Source: an uncultured Verrucomicrobiota bacterium
GTDB lineage: Bacteria > Verrucomicrobiota > Kiritimatiellia > RFP12 > UBA1067
Length of the DNA: 11,310 nucleotides
Reading direction: 5' to 3'
NCBI GenBank assembly: GCA_946615275.1
Contig: CAMOHV010000014.1
Span: forward strand, 1-11,310
The notes under the pieces are model-generated. The model ran no database searches. It was not told the origin of the DNA and worked only from the letters and a program-made list of their open reading frames with translations. Both the position numbers and the translations under genes were made by a program. Of this stretch, positions 1 to 7,517 are shown piece after piece. Every line of letters starts with the position of its first letter. Within the stretch, counting starts at the first letter, position 1.

Positions 1-873
1 TGCAGTCTGCCGAGGAATGTCCAGGAGGAGATGGTGAGGAGCGTGCCAGGGTTGGAGAATGCTGAATTCCTCGCGTATGCATACGCGATAGAGTATGACG
101 GTATCGACGCCAGGGAACTCAAGCACACACTAGAGTCGAAGAGAATCGGTGGATTGTACTTCGCGGGGCAGGTGAACGGCACCACGGGATATGAGGAGGC
201 GGCAGCGCAAGGTATGATGGCAGGCGCGAACGCCGCCTTCGCTGTGCGCGGCGAGGAGCCGCTCGTTCTGAGTCGTCAGGACGCCTACATCGGCGTCCTC
301 ATAGACGATCTGGTGACAAAGGGTACGGACGAGCCGTACAGGATGTTCACCTCAAGGGCCGAAAGGCGGCTCATTCTCAGGCAGGACAACGCGCGGTATC
401 GTCTGATGGAGGCATCAGAAAGAATCAGAGTATTGCCGGAGGTCATCAGACATGATACAATGGCGAAAGCTGCATTCATTGAATTGGAGATGGCGAGGCT
501 GCGCACGACACCGCACGAGAACGGGACTTTGCTCTCGTTCCTGCAAAGGCCGGAGACTCAATATATTGATGTCGCGCCGGGGAATGCTCTGCCACCCGGC
601 GACGTCTCGGAGGAGATTGAGATTCTCGCCAAGTACGACGGATACATCGAACAGGAGAAGATAGCCGCCGCAAGGGCGAAGCGCGACGAAGGGTTGAGGA
701 TACCGGAATGGCTGGACTACGACAAGTGCCTTGCCGTAAGGTACGAGAGCCGTGAGAAGCTTAAGAAATACCGTCCGGAGACTTTGGCGCAGGCTGGGCG
801 GATACCCGGCGTGAACCCGGCGGATCTCGCGGTGCTCGCGATTGTGATCAAGAGAGGAAGGACAAGCCAATAG
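1..873 (+). CDS. mnmG: tRNA uridine-5-carboxymethylaminomethyl modification enzyme MnmG (GidA), 3' part
   Basis: The reading frame is open from base 1, so the 5' part lies outside the window; about 290 C-terminal residues are present. MnmG is the FAD-dependent partner of MnmE, and the complex modifies U34 in the wobble position of certain tRNAs in the cytoplasm. Family motifs visible in order are [64 protein letters not shown] and [10 protein letters not shown]. The C-terminal helical domain follows, with [33 protein letters not shown] and [10 protein letters not shown], the region known in the family to contact MnmE and tRNA. A small oddity is [10 protein letters not shown] where relatives usually have an Asp after DNA. 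The stop is TAG at 871-873. mnmG is a classic neighbour of bacterial oriC, which fits the dnaA-dnaN region downstream. No T-tailed terminator is seen after it. Confidence 0.95.
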   Translation, partial: CSLPRNVQEEMVRSVPGLENAEFLAYAYAIEYDGIDARELKHTLESKRIGGLYFAGQVNGTTGYEEAAAQGMMAGANAAFAVRGEEPLVLSRQDAYIGVLIDDLVTKGTDEPYRMFTSRAERRLILRQDNARYRLMEASERIRVLPEVIRHDTMAKAAFIELEMARLRTTPHENGTLLSFLQRPETQYIDVAPGNALPPGDVSEEIEILAKYDGYIEQEKIAAARAKRDEGLRIPEWLDYDKCLAVRYESREKLKKYRPETLAQAGRIPGVNPADLAVLAIVIKRGRTSQ

Positions 874-879
874 AAAAAT

Positions 880-940
880 CCTACTCATCCATTCCTACTC
901 GTCCTATCCTCCTACTCGTCCTATCCTCCTACTCGTCCTA
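880..940. repeat. 17-bp tandem repeat, about 3.5 copies
   Basis: Two identical units CCTACTCGTCCTATCCT lie at 894-910 and 911-927, followed by a truncated third copy at 928-940 and preceded by a diverged partial copy at 880-893 (CCTACTCATCCATT). Each unit itself contains the near-repeat CCTA. The array starts seven bases after the mnmG stop and fills much of the gap before the antiporter promoter. It is pyrimidine-rich on this strand. It has no hairpin potential and no recognised function; it looks like a slippage-prone minisatellite. Confidence 0.85.
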
Positions 941-999
941 GAATCGTCCTTAGTTATGCGTCATTGATTTTGCGGCTTAACCAATGCCCGAAAATATGC

Positions 1000-1005
1000 T
1001 ATAAT
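1000..1005 (+). promoter_or_regulatory. Promoter -10 box of the antiporter gene
   Basis: A perfect TATAAT sits in the context AAATATGCTATAATTG, 32 bp before the preferred ATG at 1038. No strong -35 is present at 17 bp; the best option is a weak CTTAAC at 976-981 with 18-bp spacing. The surrounding AAAATATGS sequence recurs before purB, which supports a real promoter. It also argues against a TTG start at 1005, which would lie inside the -10 box. Confidence 0.6.
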
Positions 1006-1037
1006 TGAAGCTCGATTCATGGAAAAGCAGTTTTGAA

Positions 1038-3380
1038 ATGAAAAACCGAAAAAGCATTCTGGCAGTCCTATTCACGGTTCTCTGCGGCGCGCTCTGTGCC
1101 GCGGAGAACGTCCCGGCGTATCCCAACTTCAACCTCCCAAGGGTGGAGGAGATGATGTTCCTCGTGCTGCAGATCGGCGTGATCATCTTCGCGGCGAAGC
1201 TGGGCGGGATGCTGGCGTCGCTCTTGAAGATGCCGTCGATACTCGGCGAGCTTGCGGCGGGCATAGTAATAGGCCCTTGGGCGCTGGGCGGAATCCCGAT
1301 AGGGTCGGGGCTGTTCAGATACGGGCTTTTCAACGGTGTGGCGCTGAAGGCGATGAACGCCGCCTCCGACGGCGCGGCCACGCAGATGTTCGGGACCATG
1401 GCGGGCGCGCACGCGATGTTCGACGCCACAAGCCCCGCCCTCTACGGCATAGCCACCCTGGCCTCGATAATACTCCTCTTCCTCTCCGGACTCGAGACGA
1501 ATCTGAAGATGTTCCTCAAGTACTCGTTCGTGGGGTCCATGGTGGGCCTGGGGGGCGTGATATTCAGCTTCATCTTCGGCGACCTCTGCGCGGTGTACCT
1601 CCTGCCGCACTTCTTCCCCGTCAAGTTCGGGGCGCTCGGCTCCATGCCGATCAGGCAGGCGGTGATGCAGGCGGCGCCGATGTACATGGGCATAATGTCC
1701 ACGGCCACGTCCGTGGGCATAACGGCGCGGATACTCTCGGAGCGCAAGAAGATGGACTCCGAGGAGGGCGTCACCATCATGGCGGGGGCGGTGATAGACG
1801 ACGTGCTCGGCCTCATCGTCCTCGCGATAGGCAACGGCGTGATCGCCGCCACGATCGCCGCCGCCGCCGGAGGAGAGTCGGCCGGCGTGCCCTGGGGGAA
1901 GATAGGCATGGTGGCCGTCAAGGCGTTCGGGGTGTGGCTCGGCGCGACGTTCATCGGCGTGATCCTCGCGCGCAGGATAGCATGGCTCCTGAAGCTCTTC
2001 AAGAGCGAGCACGCCATCGCGACGCTCGCCTTCGGGCTTTCGATGATCCTGGCCGGCTTCTTCGAGTACATGGGCCTTGCGATGATCATCGGCGCGTACG
2101 TCGTGGGCCTGGCGCTCTCGCGCACGGACCTCAAGCACATGATCCAGGAGACGCTCGCGCCGGTGTACACGTTCCTCGTGCCGATATTCTTCTGCGTGAT
2201 GGGGATGATGGTGGACGTAACCGCGCTCATGTCCAAGCCCGTCCTCGTGTTCGGCGCCATATACACGGCTCTTGCGGTGCTAGCGAAGATACTGGGCTGC
2301 GCCATCCCAAGCTGGTTCTGCGGCTTCAACCTGCTCGGCGGCATCCGCATCGGGACGGGAATGGTGCCTCGCGGCGAGGTGGCGCTCATAATCGCGGGGC
2401 TGGGCCTCTCGAACGGCTTCCTCTCCCAGGAGATATTCGGCATCGGCATCATGATGACTCTCGTGACGACCGTGGTGGCGCCGCCGGCCCTCGTCGCGCT
2501 GTTCCTTCCTAAGAAGAGAGGCGTGCGGCATCCAAAAGGCTCGATGGAGAATTCCCGCACAGTCCACTTCAAACTCCCCGAGGGCGAAATCGCGAACATC
2601 ATGTTCGACAAGCTGGTGGACGTGTTCCGCCGCGAGGGATTCTTCACGAGCCGCCTTATGGAGGACCCCTACAGAAGCATCTGGGAGATAACGAAGGACG
2701 ACATGGAGCTTTCCTTCACGCGGAAGGGGAAAGAGATATTCATCGAGTGCACTCCCCAGGAGGAGGAGCTGTTTGGAAAGGCGTGGGAGGAGGTCGTAAG
2801 CGACATGATCCACCTCGCAGGAACATTGTCGAAGCCAGTGACCAAGAAGGAGATAGTGAACGCCCTCGTGCAAGACGCCTCCGCGGATGTCAAGACGCCC
2901 TCTTCCATCACGCGCCACATCCACAAGTTCGTGATGATCCCGGCGTTCAAGGCGTCAACCAAGAAAGAGGCCATAGAGAGGCTTGTGGAGGCCATCGCCG
3001 AGGAGAACAAGGGACATGTGAAGAATGTGGAGGCCGCGAAGGATGCTGTGTTCAAACGCGAGAACGCCATGCCCACCGGACTGAACCATGGCGTGGCAGT
3101 GCCGCACGGACGCACCGACGCCGTGGACGGAATCATGGGCGCGGTGGCGATTGTCGACAACTCAGGCAACGAGAACGGCATCATCCCGGACTACGAGACC
3201 ATAGACCACTCGATGATACAGATCATTGTCCTCACTCTCGCCCCTGAAAGCGCTCAAAGCCCTTACCTGCAGTGCATGGCGTACATATCCCACGCTCTGC
3301 GCGATGCCGAGGCATGCGCGGAGCTCAGAAAGTGCACCACCGAAAAGGAGATGAGGGAGTTTTTCAAAGAGCGTAAATAG
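1038..3380 (+). CDS. CPA2-type cation:proton antiporter with C-terminal PTS EIIA-like domain
   Basis: A 780-residue inner-membrane protein. I start it at ATG 1038, which has GGAAAAG 10 bp upstream and begins with a signal-like segment (MKNRKSILAVLF...GALCA); the frame extends to a TTG at 1005 inside the promoter. Residues about 36-490 form a Na+/H+ (or K+/H+) exchanger domain of many membrane segments, with TATSVGITARIL (222-233), the acidic pair in AVIDDVLGLIV (D254, D255) and GMVPRGEVALI (441-451). Residues about 505-615 are a soluble region I cannot assign. Residues about 628-780 match the fructose/mannitol EIIA (PtsN) fold, with the phosphorylatable histidine motif VAVPHGR (H690) intact. 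The CPA2 relatives KefB/KefC carry a TrkA-N domain at the corresponding place, so gating by phosphotransfer rather than nucleotide is inferred. The transported ion is not readable from sequence. The stop is followed immediately by the palindrome at 3381. Confidence 0.88.
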   Translation: MKNRKSILAVLFTVLCGALCAAENVPAYPNFNLPRVEEMMFLVLQIGVIIFAAKLGGMLASLLKMPSILGELAAGIVIGPWALGGIPIGSGLFRYGLFNGVALKAMNAASDGAATQMFGTMAGAHAMFDATSPALYGIATLASIILLFLSGLETNLKMFLKYSFVGSMVGLGGVIFSFIFGDLCAVYLLPHFFPVKFGALGSMPIRQAVMQAAPMYMGIMSTATSVGITARILSERKKMDSEEGVTIMAGAVIDDVLGLIVLAIGNGVIAATIAAAAGGESAGVPWGKIGMVAVKAFGVWLGATFIGVILARRIAWLLKLFKSEHAIATLAFGLSMILAGFFEYMGLAMIIGAYVVGLALSRTDLKHMIQETLAPVYTFLVPIFFCVMGMMVDVTALMSKPVLVFGAIYTALAVLAKILGCAIPSWFCGFNLLGGIRIGTGMVPRGEVALIIAGLGLSNGFLSQEIFGIGIMMTLVTTVVAPPALVALFLPKKRGVRHPKGSMENSRTVHFKLPEGEIANIMFDKLVDVFRREGFFTSRLMEDPYRSIWEITKDDMELSFTRKGKEIFIECTPQEEELFGKAWEEVVSDMIHLAGTLSKPVTKKEIVNALVQDASADVKTPSSITRHIHKFVMIPAFKASTKKEAIERLVEAIAEENKGHVKNVEAAKDAVFKRENAMPTGLNHGVAVPHGRTDAVDGIMGAVAIVDNSGNENGIIPDYETIDHSMIQIIVLTLAPESAQSPYLQCMAYISHALRDAEACAELRKCTTEKEMREFFKERK

Positions 3381-3403
3381 TTATGAACAAAAGTTGTTCA
3401 TAA
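3381..3403. promoter_or_regulatory. Perfect palindrome of two DnaA-box-like 9-mers upstream of dnaA
   Basis: TTATGAACAA (3381-3390) and its exact reverse complement TTGTTCATAA (3394-3403) flank a 3-bp AAG spacer. Each arm contains TTATGAACA, which differs from the E. coli box TTATCCACA at two positions but occurs identically in the oriC candidate (7660-7668). It begins one base after the antiporter stop and lies about 90 bp before the dnaA start. Known precedent is DnaA autoregulation through boxes at its own promoter, which I infer here. With no T-tract directly after it, it is unlikely to act mainly as a terminator. Confidence 0.7.
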
Positions 3404-3454
3404 CTTGTCGATTAAATATGATTTTTTCTGCGTGGCAAACGCCGGGAAATATGG

Positions 3455-3460
3455 TTCAAT
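3455..3460 (+). promoter_or_regulatory. Probable -10 box of dnaA
   Basis: TTCAAT in the context AAATATGGTTCAATATACA resembles the window's other -10 regions (GG-TWNAAT-AT). It lies 31 bp before the ATG at 3492. No convincing -35 is visible 16-19 bp upstream. TATACA at 3460-3465 is an alternative. Confidence 0.4.
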
Positions 3461-3478
3461 ATACACATGATAATTTTT

Positions 3479-3483
3479 GGGGA
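3479..3483 (+). promoter_or_regulatory. Ribosome binding site deciding the dnaA start
   Basis: GGGGA lies 8 nt before ATG 3492. The alternative TTG at 3477 overlaps this purine run and has no Shine-Dalgarno of its own, so the ATG is preferred. Confidence 0.65.
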
Positions 3484-3491
3484 CAATAGCC

Positions 3492-4904
3492 ATGGATGAA
3501 CCTCCAGATAAAAACGACGAAGACCTTTGGAAGAAGGTCGTCGTGTTCTGCCGCGGCATGATGGAGACGGAAGAGGACAGAAGCAAGATGGAGCGCTTCT
3601 TCCCGCAGTTCGTCTCGCACAGGTTAGTCGACGGAGAATACCATATAGGCGTGCCAGGCGAGACCGAGGTGGACTGGTTCTCGCCGCTCTATTCCAATCT
3701 CATTTCGAAGGCGCTGGAGGCTACGGGCGTTCCGAACACGAAGGTCAAGTTCGTAGTGGACTCCAGCGCCGCGCCCCTCCGCCCCGCTCCGAAGATGTAC
3801 AGCGCCGAGAAGCAGTCTGCGCCAGCCGCGCCGCGCGCGCCGCTCTTCTCGTCAACGCTTCCCCTCGATCCACTCTACACTTTCGAGAACTTCGTTCGCG
3901 GACCCTCCAACTCCTTCGCATACGCGATAGCGTCGGCCGTTGCGAAGAACCCGGACACGAACAACTACAACCCTCTTTTCATATACGGAGGAACCGGACT
4001 TGGCAAGACGCACCTGATGGAGTCCATCGGCAACTACATAAACAAGAAGTACCCGAAGAAGTCGGTGTGCTACATCACGTCGGAGACGTTCTTGAACAAG
4101 TACGTGGAGGCGCTCGCGAACGATTCAATAAACGAGTTCCGCGCCCGCTACCGCAACATCGACGTGCTTCTCATCGACGACGTGCAGTTCATCGCCGGCA
4201 AGGAGAAGATACAGGAGGAGTTCTTCCACACATTCACCCAGCTGATGACATGCAACAAGCGCGTGGTTCTCACGAGCGACGTTCCGCCCAAGGATCTATC
4301 CGGCCTTGAGAGCCGCCTCATCTCTCGCTTCCAGCAGGGGACGGTGGTGCAGGTCGAGGTTCCGAGCTACGAAACGCGCCTCGCGATCATCAAGGTGAAG
4401 GTCAAGGCGGCTAACCTCATGGTGCCGGAGGACGTGCAGCGCTGGATAGCGGAGAACATCCGCTCGCATGTGCGCGCCCTAGAAGGCGCCCTGAGCATAG
4501 CGGAGGCTTTCCTGGAGAGCAATCCCGACATTCCGCTCACGCCGGAGGCGCTCAAGCACCTGATGAAGGACCTTATCGAGGAGGAGAGGGCTCTCCGCAA
4601 CCTCTCTGTGAACGAGATCATATCGCGCACTGCGGAGTTCTACGGGGTGACGGTGAAGGACATACTCTCGCCGGAGCGCACGCAGCCCCTCGTGACCGCG
4701 CGCCAGATGGCGATGTTCCTTGCCGTGAAGCTCACAACATGCTCGCTGCCCGCAATCGGCAAGGCGTTCGACAAGAACCACTCCACGGTGCACCATGGCG
4801 CCGGGAACATCCAGAAGCGCATAGACGTGGAGCCGGAGCTGATGAACGCGCTCGAGGAGATCACCACGCGGCTGGGGAGGAAGATGTCAGACGTTCTGGC
4901 CTAA
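3492..4904 (+). CDS. dnaA: Chromosomal replication initiator protein DnaA
   Basis: A 470-residue AAA+ ATPase that binds 9-bp boxes at oriC, melts the origin and recruits the helicase. Domain I is about residues 8-90, followed by a short Ala/Pro-rich linker (about 91-124). The AAA+ domain starts at LDPLYTFENFVRGPSN, with Walker A GGTGLGKT (166-173), Walker B LLIDD (226-230), sensor I LTSD (260-263), box VII GLESRLISRF (arginine-finger region, 271-280) and sensor II VRALEGAL (R328). Domain IV begins around 370 and carries ARQMAMFLA (R404 equals the minor-groove arginine R399 of E. coli). Its recognition helix is AFDKNHSTVHHG. Where E. coli has GGRDHTTV, this protein has DKNHSTV, one residue shorter and with Asp replaced by Asn. 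The gene sits between two intergenic regions with DnaA-like boxes. Identification is certain; the start is chosen from the GGGGA site. Confidence 0.97.
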   Translation: MDEPPDKNDEDLWKKVVVFCRGMMETEEDRSKMERFFPQFVSHRLVDGEYHIGVPGETEVDWFSPLYSNLISKALEATGVPNTKVKFVVDSSAAPLRPAPKMYSAEKQSAPAAPRAPLFSSTLPLDPLYTFENFVRGPSNSFAYAIASAVAKNPDTNNYNPLFIYGGTGLGKTHLMESIGNYINKKYPKKSVCYITSETFLNKYVEALANDSINEFRARYRNIDVLLIDDVQFIAGKEKIQEEFFHTFTQLMTCNKRVVLTSDVPPKDLSGLESRLISRFQQGTVVQVEVPSYETRLAIIKVKVKAANLMVPEDVQRWIAENIRSHVRALEGALSIAEAFLESNPDIPLTPEALKHLMKDLIEEERALRNLSVNEIISRTAEFYGVTVKDILSPERTQPLVTARQMAMFLAVKLTTCSLPAIGKAFDKNHSTVHHGAGNIQKRIDVEPELMNALEEITTRLGRKMSDVLA

Positions 4905-4909
4905 AAATG

Positions 4910-5001
4910 GCGTTTCACTCCCTGTTGAAAAGGTGTTGAGAAGTCGCAGATTTGTGAACAGAAGCCGACAGGTGCGGAACAAATGGAACGGAGTGAAACG
5001 C
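4910..5001. repeat. 12-bp perfect inverted repeat downstream of dnaA
   Basis: GCGTTTCACTCC (4910-4921) is the exact reverse complement of GGAGTGAAACGC (4990-5001), separated by 68 bp. Inside, CCTGT (4921-4925) can pair with ACAGG (4968-4972). The loop contains a DnaA-like box at 4952-4960. No T-run follows, so it is not a typical intrinsic terminator. It could form a large cruciform or a transcript-end hairpin. Confidence 0.6.
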
Positions 5002-5084
5002 AATCAACCGAGTTGTGCACAGCACGAACATGCTCCAAAGCCCGCTTTCAAGCGCATCTCGCCGAGTTGTGAACATTGTGAACA
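4952..5084 (+). promoter_or_regulatory. DnaA-box cluster in the dnaA-dnaN intergenic region
   Basis: Four 9-mers lie in the same orientation: TTGTGAACA at 4952-4960, TTGTGCACA at 5013-5021, and TTGTGAACA twice, directly abutting, at 5067-5075 and 5076-5084. TTGTGCACA is one base from TTATNCACA. An AT-rich stretch (about 5085-5145, beginning ATCTTAATAATACTGATAAT) follows the tandem pair, as unwinding elements follow boxes in the B. subtilis dnaA-dnaN origin. It may be a second part of the origin or a DnaA-controlled dnaN regulatory region. The rest of the 275-bp gap holds the inverted repeat at 4910-5001 and the dnaN promoter. Confidence 0.6.
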
Positions 5085-5109
5085 ATCTTAATAATACTGA
5101 TAATCAATC

Positions 5110-5139
5110 TTTACAAGTACATCATAATTAGGGTAAAAT
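5110..5139 (+). promoter_or_regulatory. dnaN promoter
   Basis: TTTACA (5110-5115), an 18-bp spacer and TAAAAT (5134-5139), preceded by GGG, form the best-spaced promoter in the window. The start codon is 40 bp downstream of the -10, with GGAGAG (5165-5170) as ribosome binding site. It lies 26 bp after the tandem DnaA-like boxes. Confidence 0.65.
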
Positions 5140-5179
5140 ATAAGACGCCATTTCACAGAAGAATGGAGAGAAGAAAAAA

Positions 5180-6277
5180 ATGAAGATCAAAATAGTCCGC
5201 GCCAAATTCCTTGACGCCCTGAAGACGGTGCAGAACATCGCAGCTGCGAAGGGTTCTCTGCAGATACTGCAGAATGTCCTTCTTGAGGCGAAGGAGAAGC
5301 AGCTCTTCCTCACCACCACGGATCTAGACCTGTCGATCCGCTCCGTGGTGGACTGCGAAGTGGAGAGCGAGGGCGCGACGACTCTTCCCGCCAAGCTTCT
5401 CTTCAACACGATCGCCAAGGCCGCAGAAGGTGTGGTGGAACTTGACGCCGGTCCGGACGACCGCGCCCTCATCTCGGCGGGTACCGCCGTCTTCAAGCTC
5501 GCCGGAATGCCCGTCTCCGACTTCCCTGCGCTTCCAGCGGACAGCCAGGCGTTCGCCTACACTCTACCGCAGATGACTCTGCGCGAAATGCTCCGCAAGA
5601 CTGCATTCGCCGCCTCGCAGGACGACACGCGCAAGACGCTCAAGGGCGTCCTCGCTAGCTTCCGCGAAGGAAAGCTCACGATGGTGGCCACCGACGGCCG
5701 CCGCCTCGCCCTCATCGAACACGAGATTGAGTTTCCCGCCGGCGAAGAGCGCGAACTGGTCCTTCCAACAAAGGTCGTGTCCGAGCTGCAGCGCGCCCTT
5801 TCCTCCGACGGCGACGTCTCGATCACCGTTGAGAAGTCCCAGGTGTCGTTCAATCTCGGCGACACGCGCATCTACTCGAAGCTCCTAGACGAAGTCTATC
5901 CCAACTACCGCCAGGTGATCCCCTCGAACTGCAACCAGCGCGTCATTGTGGAGCGCAAGCCGCTTCTCGACGCCCTCGACCGCGTTAGCGTGATGATGAT
6001 CGACGACTCTAACTCCACGCGTCTCACCTTCGACTCTAACGAGCTGACAGTCACCTCCGCCGCCTCGGACGTCGGCGAGGCGCGCGACGTCGTGCCGATC
6101 AAGTACGACGGGCCACGCATCGAGATAGTCTTCAACCCCAACTTCGTGATGGATCCCCTCAAGGCCATCGACGAGGACGAGGTGTTCATCGAGCTCATCG
6201 ACGGCGCTAAGCCCGCGATGATCAAGTGCTCCGTGCCGTTCCTCTACGTGATGATGCCCCTGCGCGTCAGTTCGTGA
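5180..6277 (+). CDS. dnaN: DNA polymerase III subunit beta (sliding clamp)
   Basis: A 365-residue protein of the usual length for the family. The dimeric ring encircles DNA and tethers polymerase III and other partners at the fork. The three-domain pattern is visible: an N-terminal KIKIVRAKFLDALKTVQNIAA...LQNVLLEA with TTTDLDLSIRS; a central domain with MLRKTAFAASQDDTRKTLKGVLASF and ATDGRRLALIEHEI; and a C-terminal domain with YPNYRQVIPSN, the variant acidic region around IDDSNSTRLTFDSNELTVTS, and the terminal CSVPFLYVMMPLRVSS, matching the YVVMPMR end that lines the partner-binding pocket. GGAGAG 9 nt upstream supports the ATG. It follows dnaA as in most bacteria but has its own promoter, and it probably co-transcribes the methyltransferase 13 bp downstream. 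Confidence 0.96.
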   Translation: MKIKIVRAKFLDALKTVQNIAAAKGSLQILQNVLLEAKEKQLFLTTTDLDLSIRSVVDCEVESEGATTLPAKLLFNTIAKAAEGVVELDAGPDDRALISAGTAVFKLAGMPVSDFPALPADSQAFAYTLPQMTLREMLRKTAFAASQDDTRKTLKGVLASFREGKLTMVATDGRRLALIEHEIEFPAGEERELVLPTKVVSELQRALSSDGDVSITVEKSQVSFNLGDTRIYSKLLDEVYPNYRQVIPSNCNQRVIVERKPLLDALDRVSVMMIDDSNSTRLTFDSNELTVTSAASDVGEARDVVPIKYDGPRIEIVFNPNFVMDPLKAIDEDEVFIELIDGAKPAMIKCSVPFLYVMMPLRVSS

Positions 6278-6290
6278 CCAGACTCTAGCC

Positions 6291-7517
6291 ATGCGGCTTT
6301 GGACGGACAAGAAGTACCCCATCGTCCTCTCGTGCGCCAAGTGCCTTGAGCCGTTCGTGGAGGATGAGGTCAGGTCCATGGGCTACAAGCTCCTGGACAG
6401 GGCCGAGAACATCGTCGTGGTGGAAGGCGGCATGCGCGACGTTCTGCGCCTCAATCTTCGCCTCCGCACCGCGCATCGCGTCCTCGTGCCTCTTCTCCGC
6501 ACCACGTGCCGGCATGTGCGCGAGCTGTACGAAAAGGTGGGGTCGATCGACTGGGAGAACATCTTCGCTCCGGACGGCTACTTCTCCGTAAGCTCCATAG
6601 TGTACAACAACACCGTCCGTGACACGCGCCTTCCGTCGCTGGTGACGAAGGACGCCGTCTGCGACAGAATCCGCATGAAGCGCGGATGCCGTCCGGACTC
6701 CGGCTCGGACTACGACAAGGGCGGCGCGGTGTTCGTCCATTGGAACAAAGACCGCGCAATAATATACATCGACACCACCGGCGCCCCGCTCTCGAAGCGC
6801 GGATACCGCAAGATACCAGGATCCGCCCCCATGCAGGAGACGCTAGCCGCCTGCTGCATCGACGCGTTGAAGTGGGACCGCAAGTCTCCGTTCATATCGC
6901 CGATGTGCGGTTCTGGCACTCCCGCCATCGAAGCGGCTCTTCTCGCGCTGAACCGCGCGCCAGGCTCTCTTCGTTCCCGCTTCGCTTTCATGAGCGTCCT
7001 TGGCTGGGAGCAGATGGTACCTGGGGAATCCGCGCCGCGCATCGCCCCGCGCCAGCGTTTCGGCGCCACTCCTGAGCAGATCTGGAAGGAGATGCTGATC
7101 GAAGCCGCCGAAAGCGAGAACAAAGTCGATCTCCCCAAGATCATCGCGACAGACATTTCGCCCGATGCGATTCAGAACGCCCAGCTCAACGCTCATGCCG
7201 CCGGAGTCAACAGCCTTATCACCTTCAAGGTCTGCGATTTCGGCGAAACGCCCGTGCCCCCTGATGGGAAGGGCGTCGTGTTCTTCAACCCTGAATACGG
7301 CATACGCCTTGGAACTACAGAGGAGCTTACTCCCATCTACGAGCGGATCGGCACTTTCATGGCGGAGAAGTGCGCAGGATACACAGGCGGACTCATCACC
7401 GGCAACCCTGAGCTCGCAAAGATGGTGCCTCTCTACTATTCCCATAGGGTTCCATTCTACAACGGACCCATTGACTGCAGACTGTTCGTCTATCCCGAGT
7501 GCAAGATCAGGGGTTAG
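6291..7517 (+). CDS. THUMP-domain class I SAM-dependent RNA methyltransferase (RlmL/YpsC type)
   Basis: A 408-residue cytoplasmic enzyme resembling the N-terminal RlmL half of E. coli RlmKL and B. subtilis YpsC, which methylate a guanine N2 in 23S rRNA; the exact target here is inferred. The N-terminal segment PIVLSCAKCLEPFVEDEVRSMGY and LRLNLRLRTAHRVLVPLL fit the ferredoxin-like/THUMP region (about 8-160). Then come APLSKRGYRK, PMQETLAACCI, the SAM-binding motif SPMCGSGTPAIEAA (203-216), an IIATDIS acidic loop, motif IV at FFNPEYGIRLG and the family-typical end YNGPIDCRLFVY. Motif IV is unusual: N333-P-E-Y replaces the common NPPY. The second RlmK domain is absent, as in YpsC. The gene starts 13 bp after dnaN with no clear Shine-Dalgarno, consistent with an operon. 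An imperfect GC-rich hairpin (7521-7558) follows the stop but lacks a T-run. Confidence 0.87.
   Translation: MRLWTDKKYPIVLSCAKCLEPFVEDEVRSMGYKLLDRAENIVVVEGGMRDVLRLNLRLRTAHRVLVPLLRTTCRHVRELYEKVGSIDWENIFAPDGYFSVSSIVYNNTVRDTRLPSLVTKDAVCDRIRMKRGCRPDSGSDYDKGGAVFVHWNKDRAIIYIDTTGAPLSKRGYRKIPGSAPMQETLAACCIDALKWDRKSPFISPMCGSGTPAIEAALLALNRAPGSLRSRFAFMSVLGWEQMVPGESAPRIAPRQRFGATPEQIWKEMLIEAAESENKVDLPKIIATDISPDAIQNAQLNAHAAGVNSLITFKVCDFGETPVPPDGKGVVFFNPEYGIRLGTTEELTPIYERIGTFMAEKCAGYTGGLITGNPELAKMVPLYYSHRVPFYNGPIDCRLFVYPECKIRG

Noticed and set aside
1005..1037. TTG-initiated N-terminal extension of the antiporter by 11 residues
   Set aside because: The TTG overlaps the TATAAT box, and ATG 1038 has a purine-rich site and begins a signal-like segment.
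1068..2138. 356-residue open frame on the minus strand and a 411-residue plus-strand frame at 1277-2512
   Set aside because: Both are rich in Arg, His, Gly and Ala, typical of out-of-frame reading of GC-rich coding sequence, and lie inside the well-supported antiporter gene.
3477..3491. TTG start for dnaA
   Set aside because: It overlaps the GGGGA site that best serves ATG 3492, and the extra residues are not part of the DnaA domain I pattern.
5110..5121. TTTACAAGTAC at the dnaN promoter as another response-regulator half-site
   Set aside because: Only one copy with an extra base, and it coincides with the -35 box, so chance similarity is likely.
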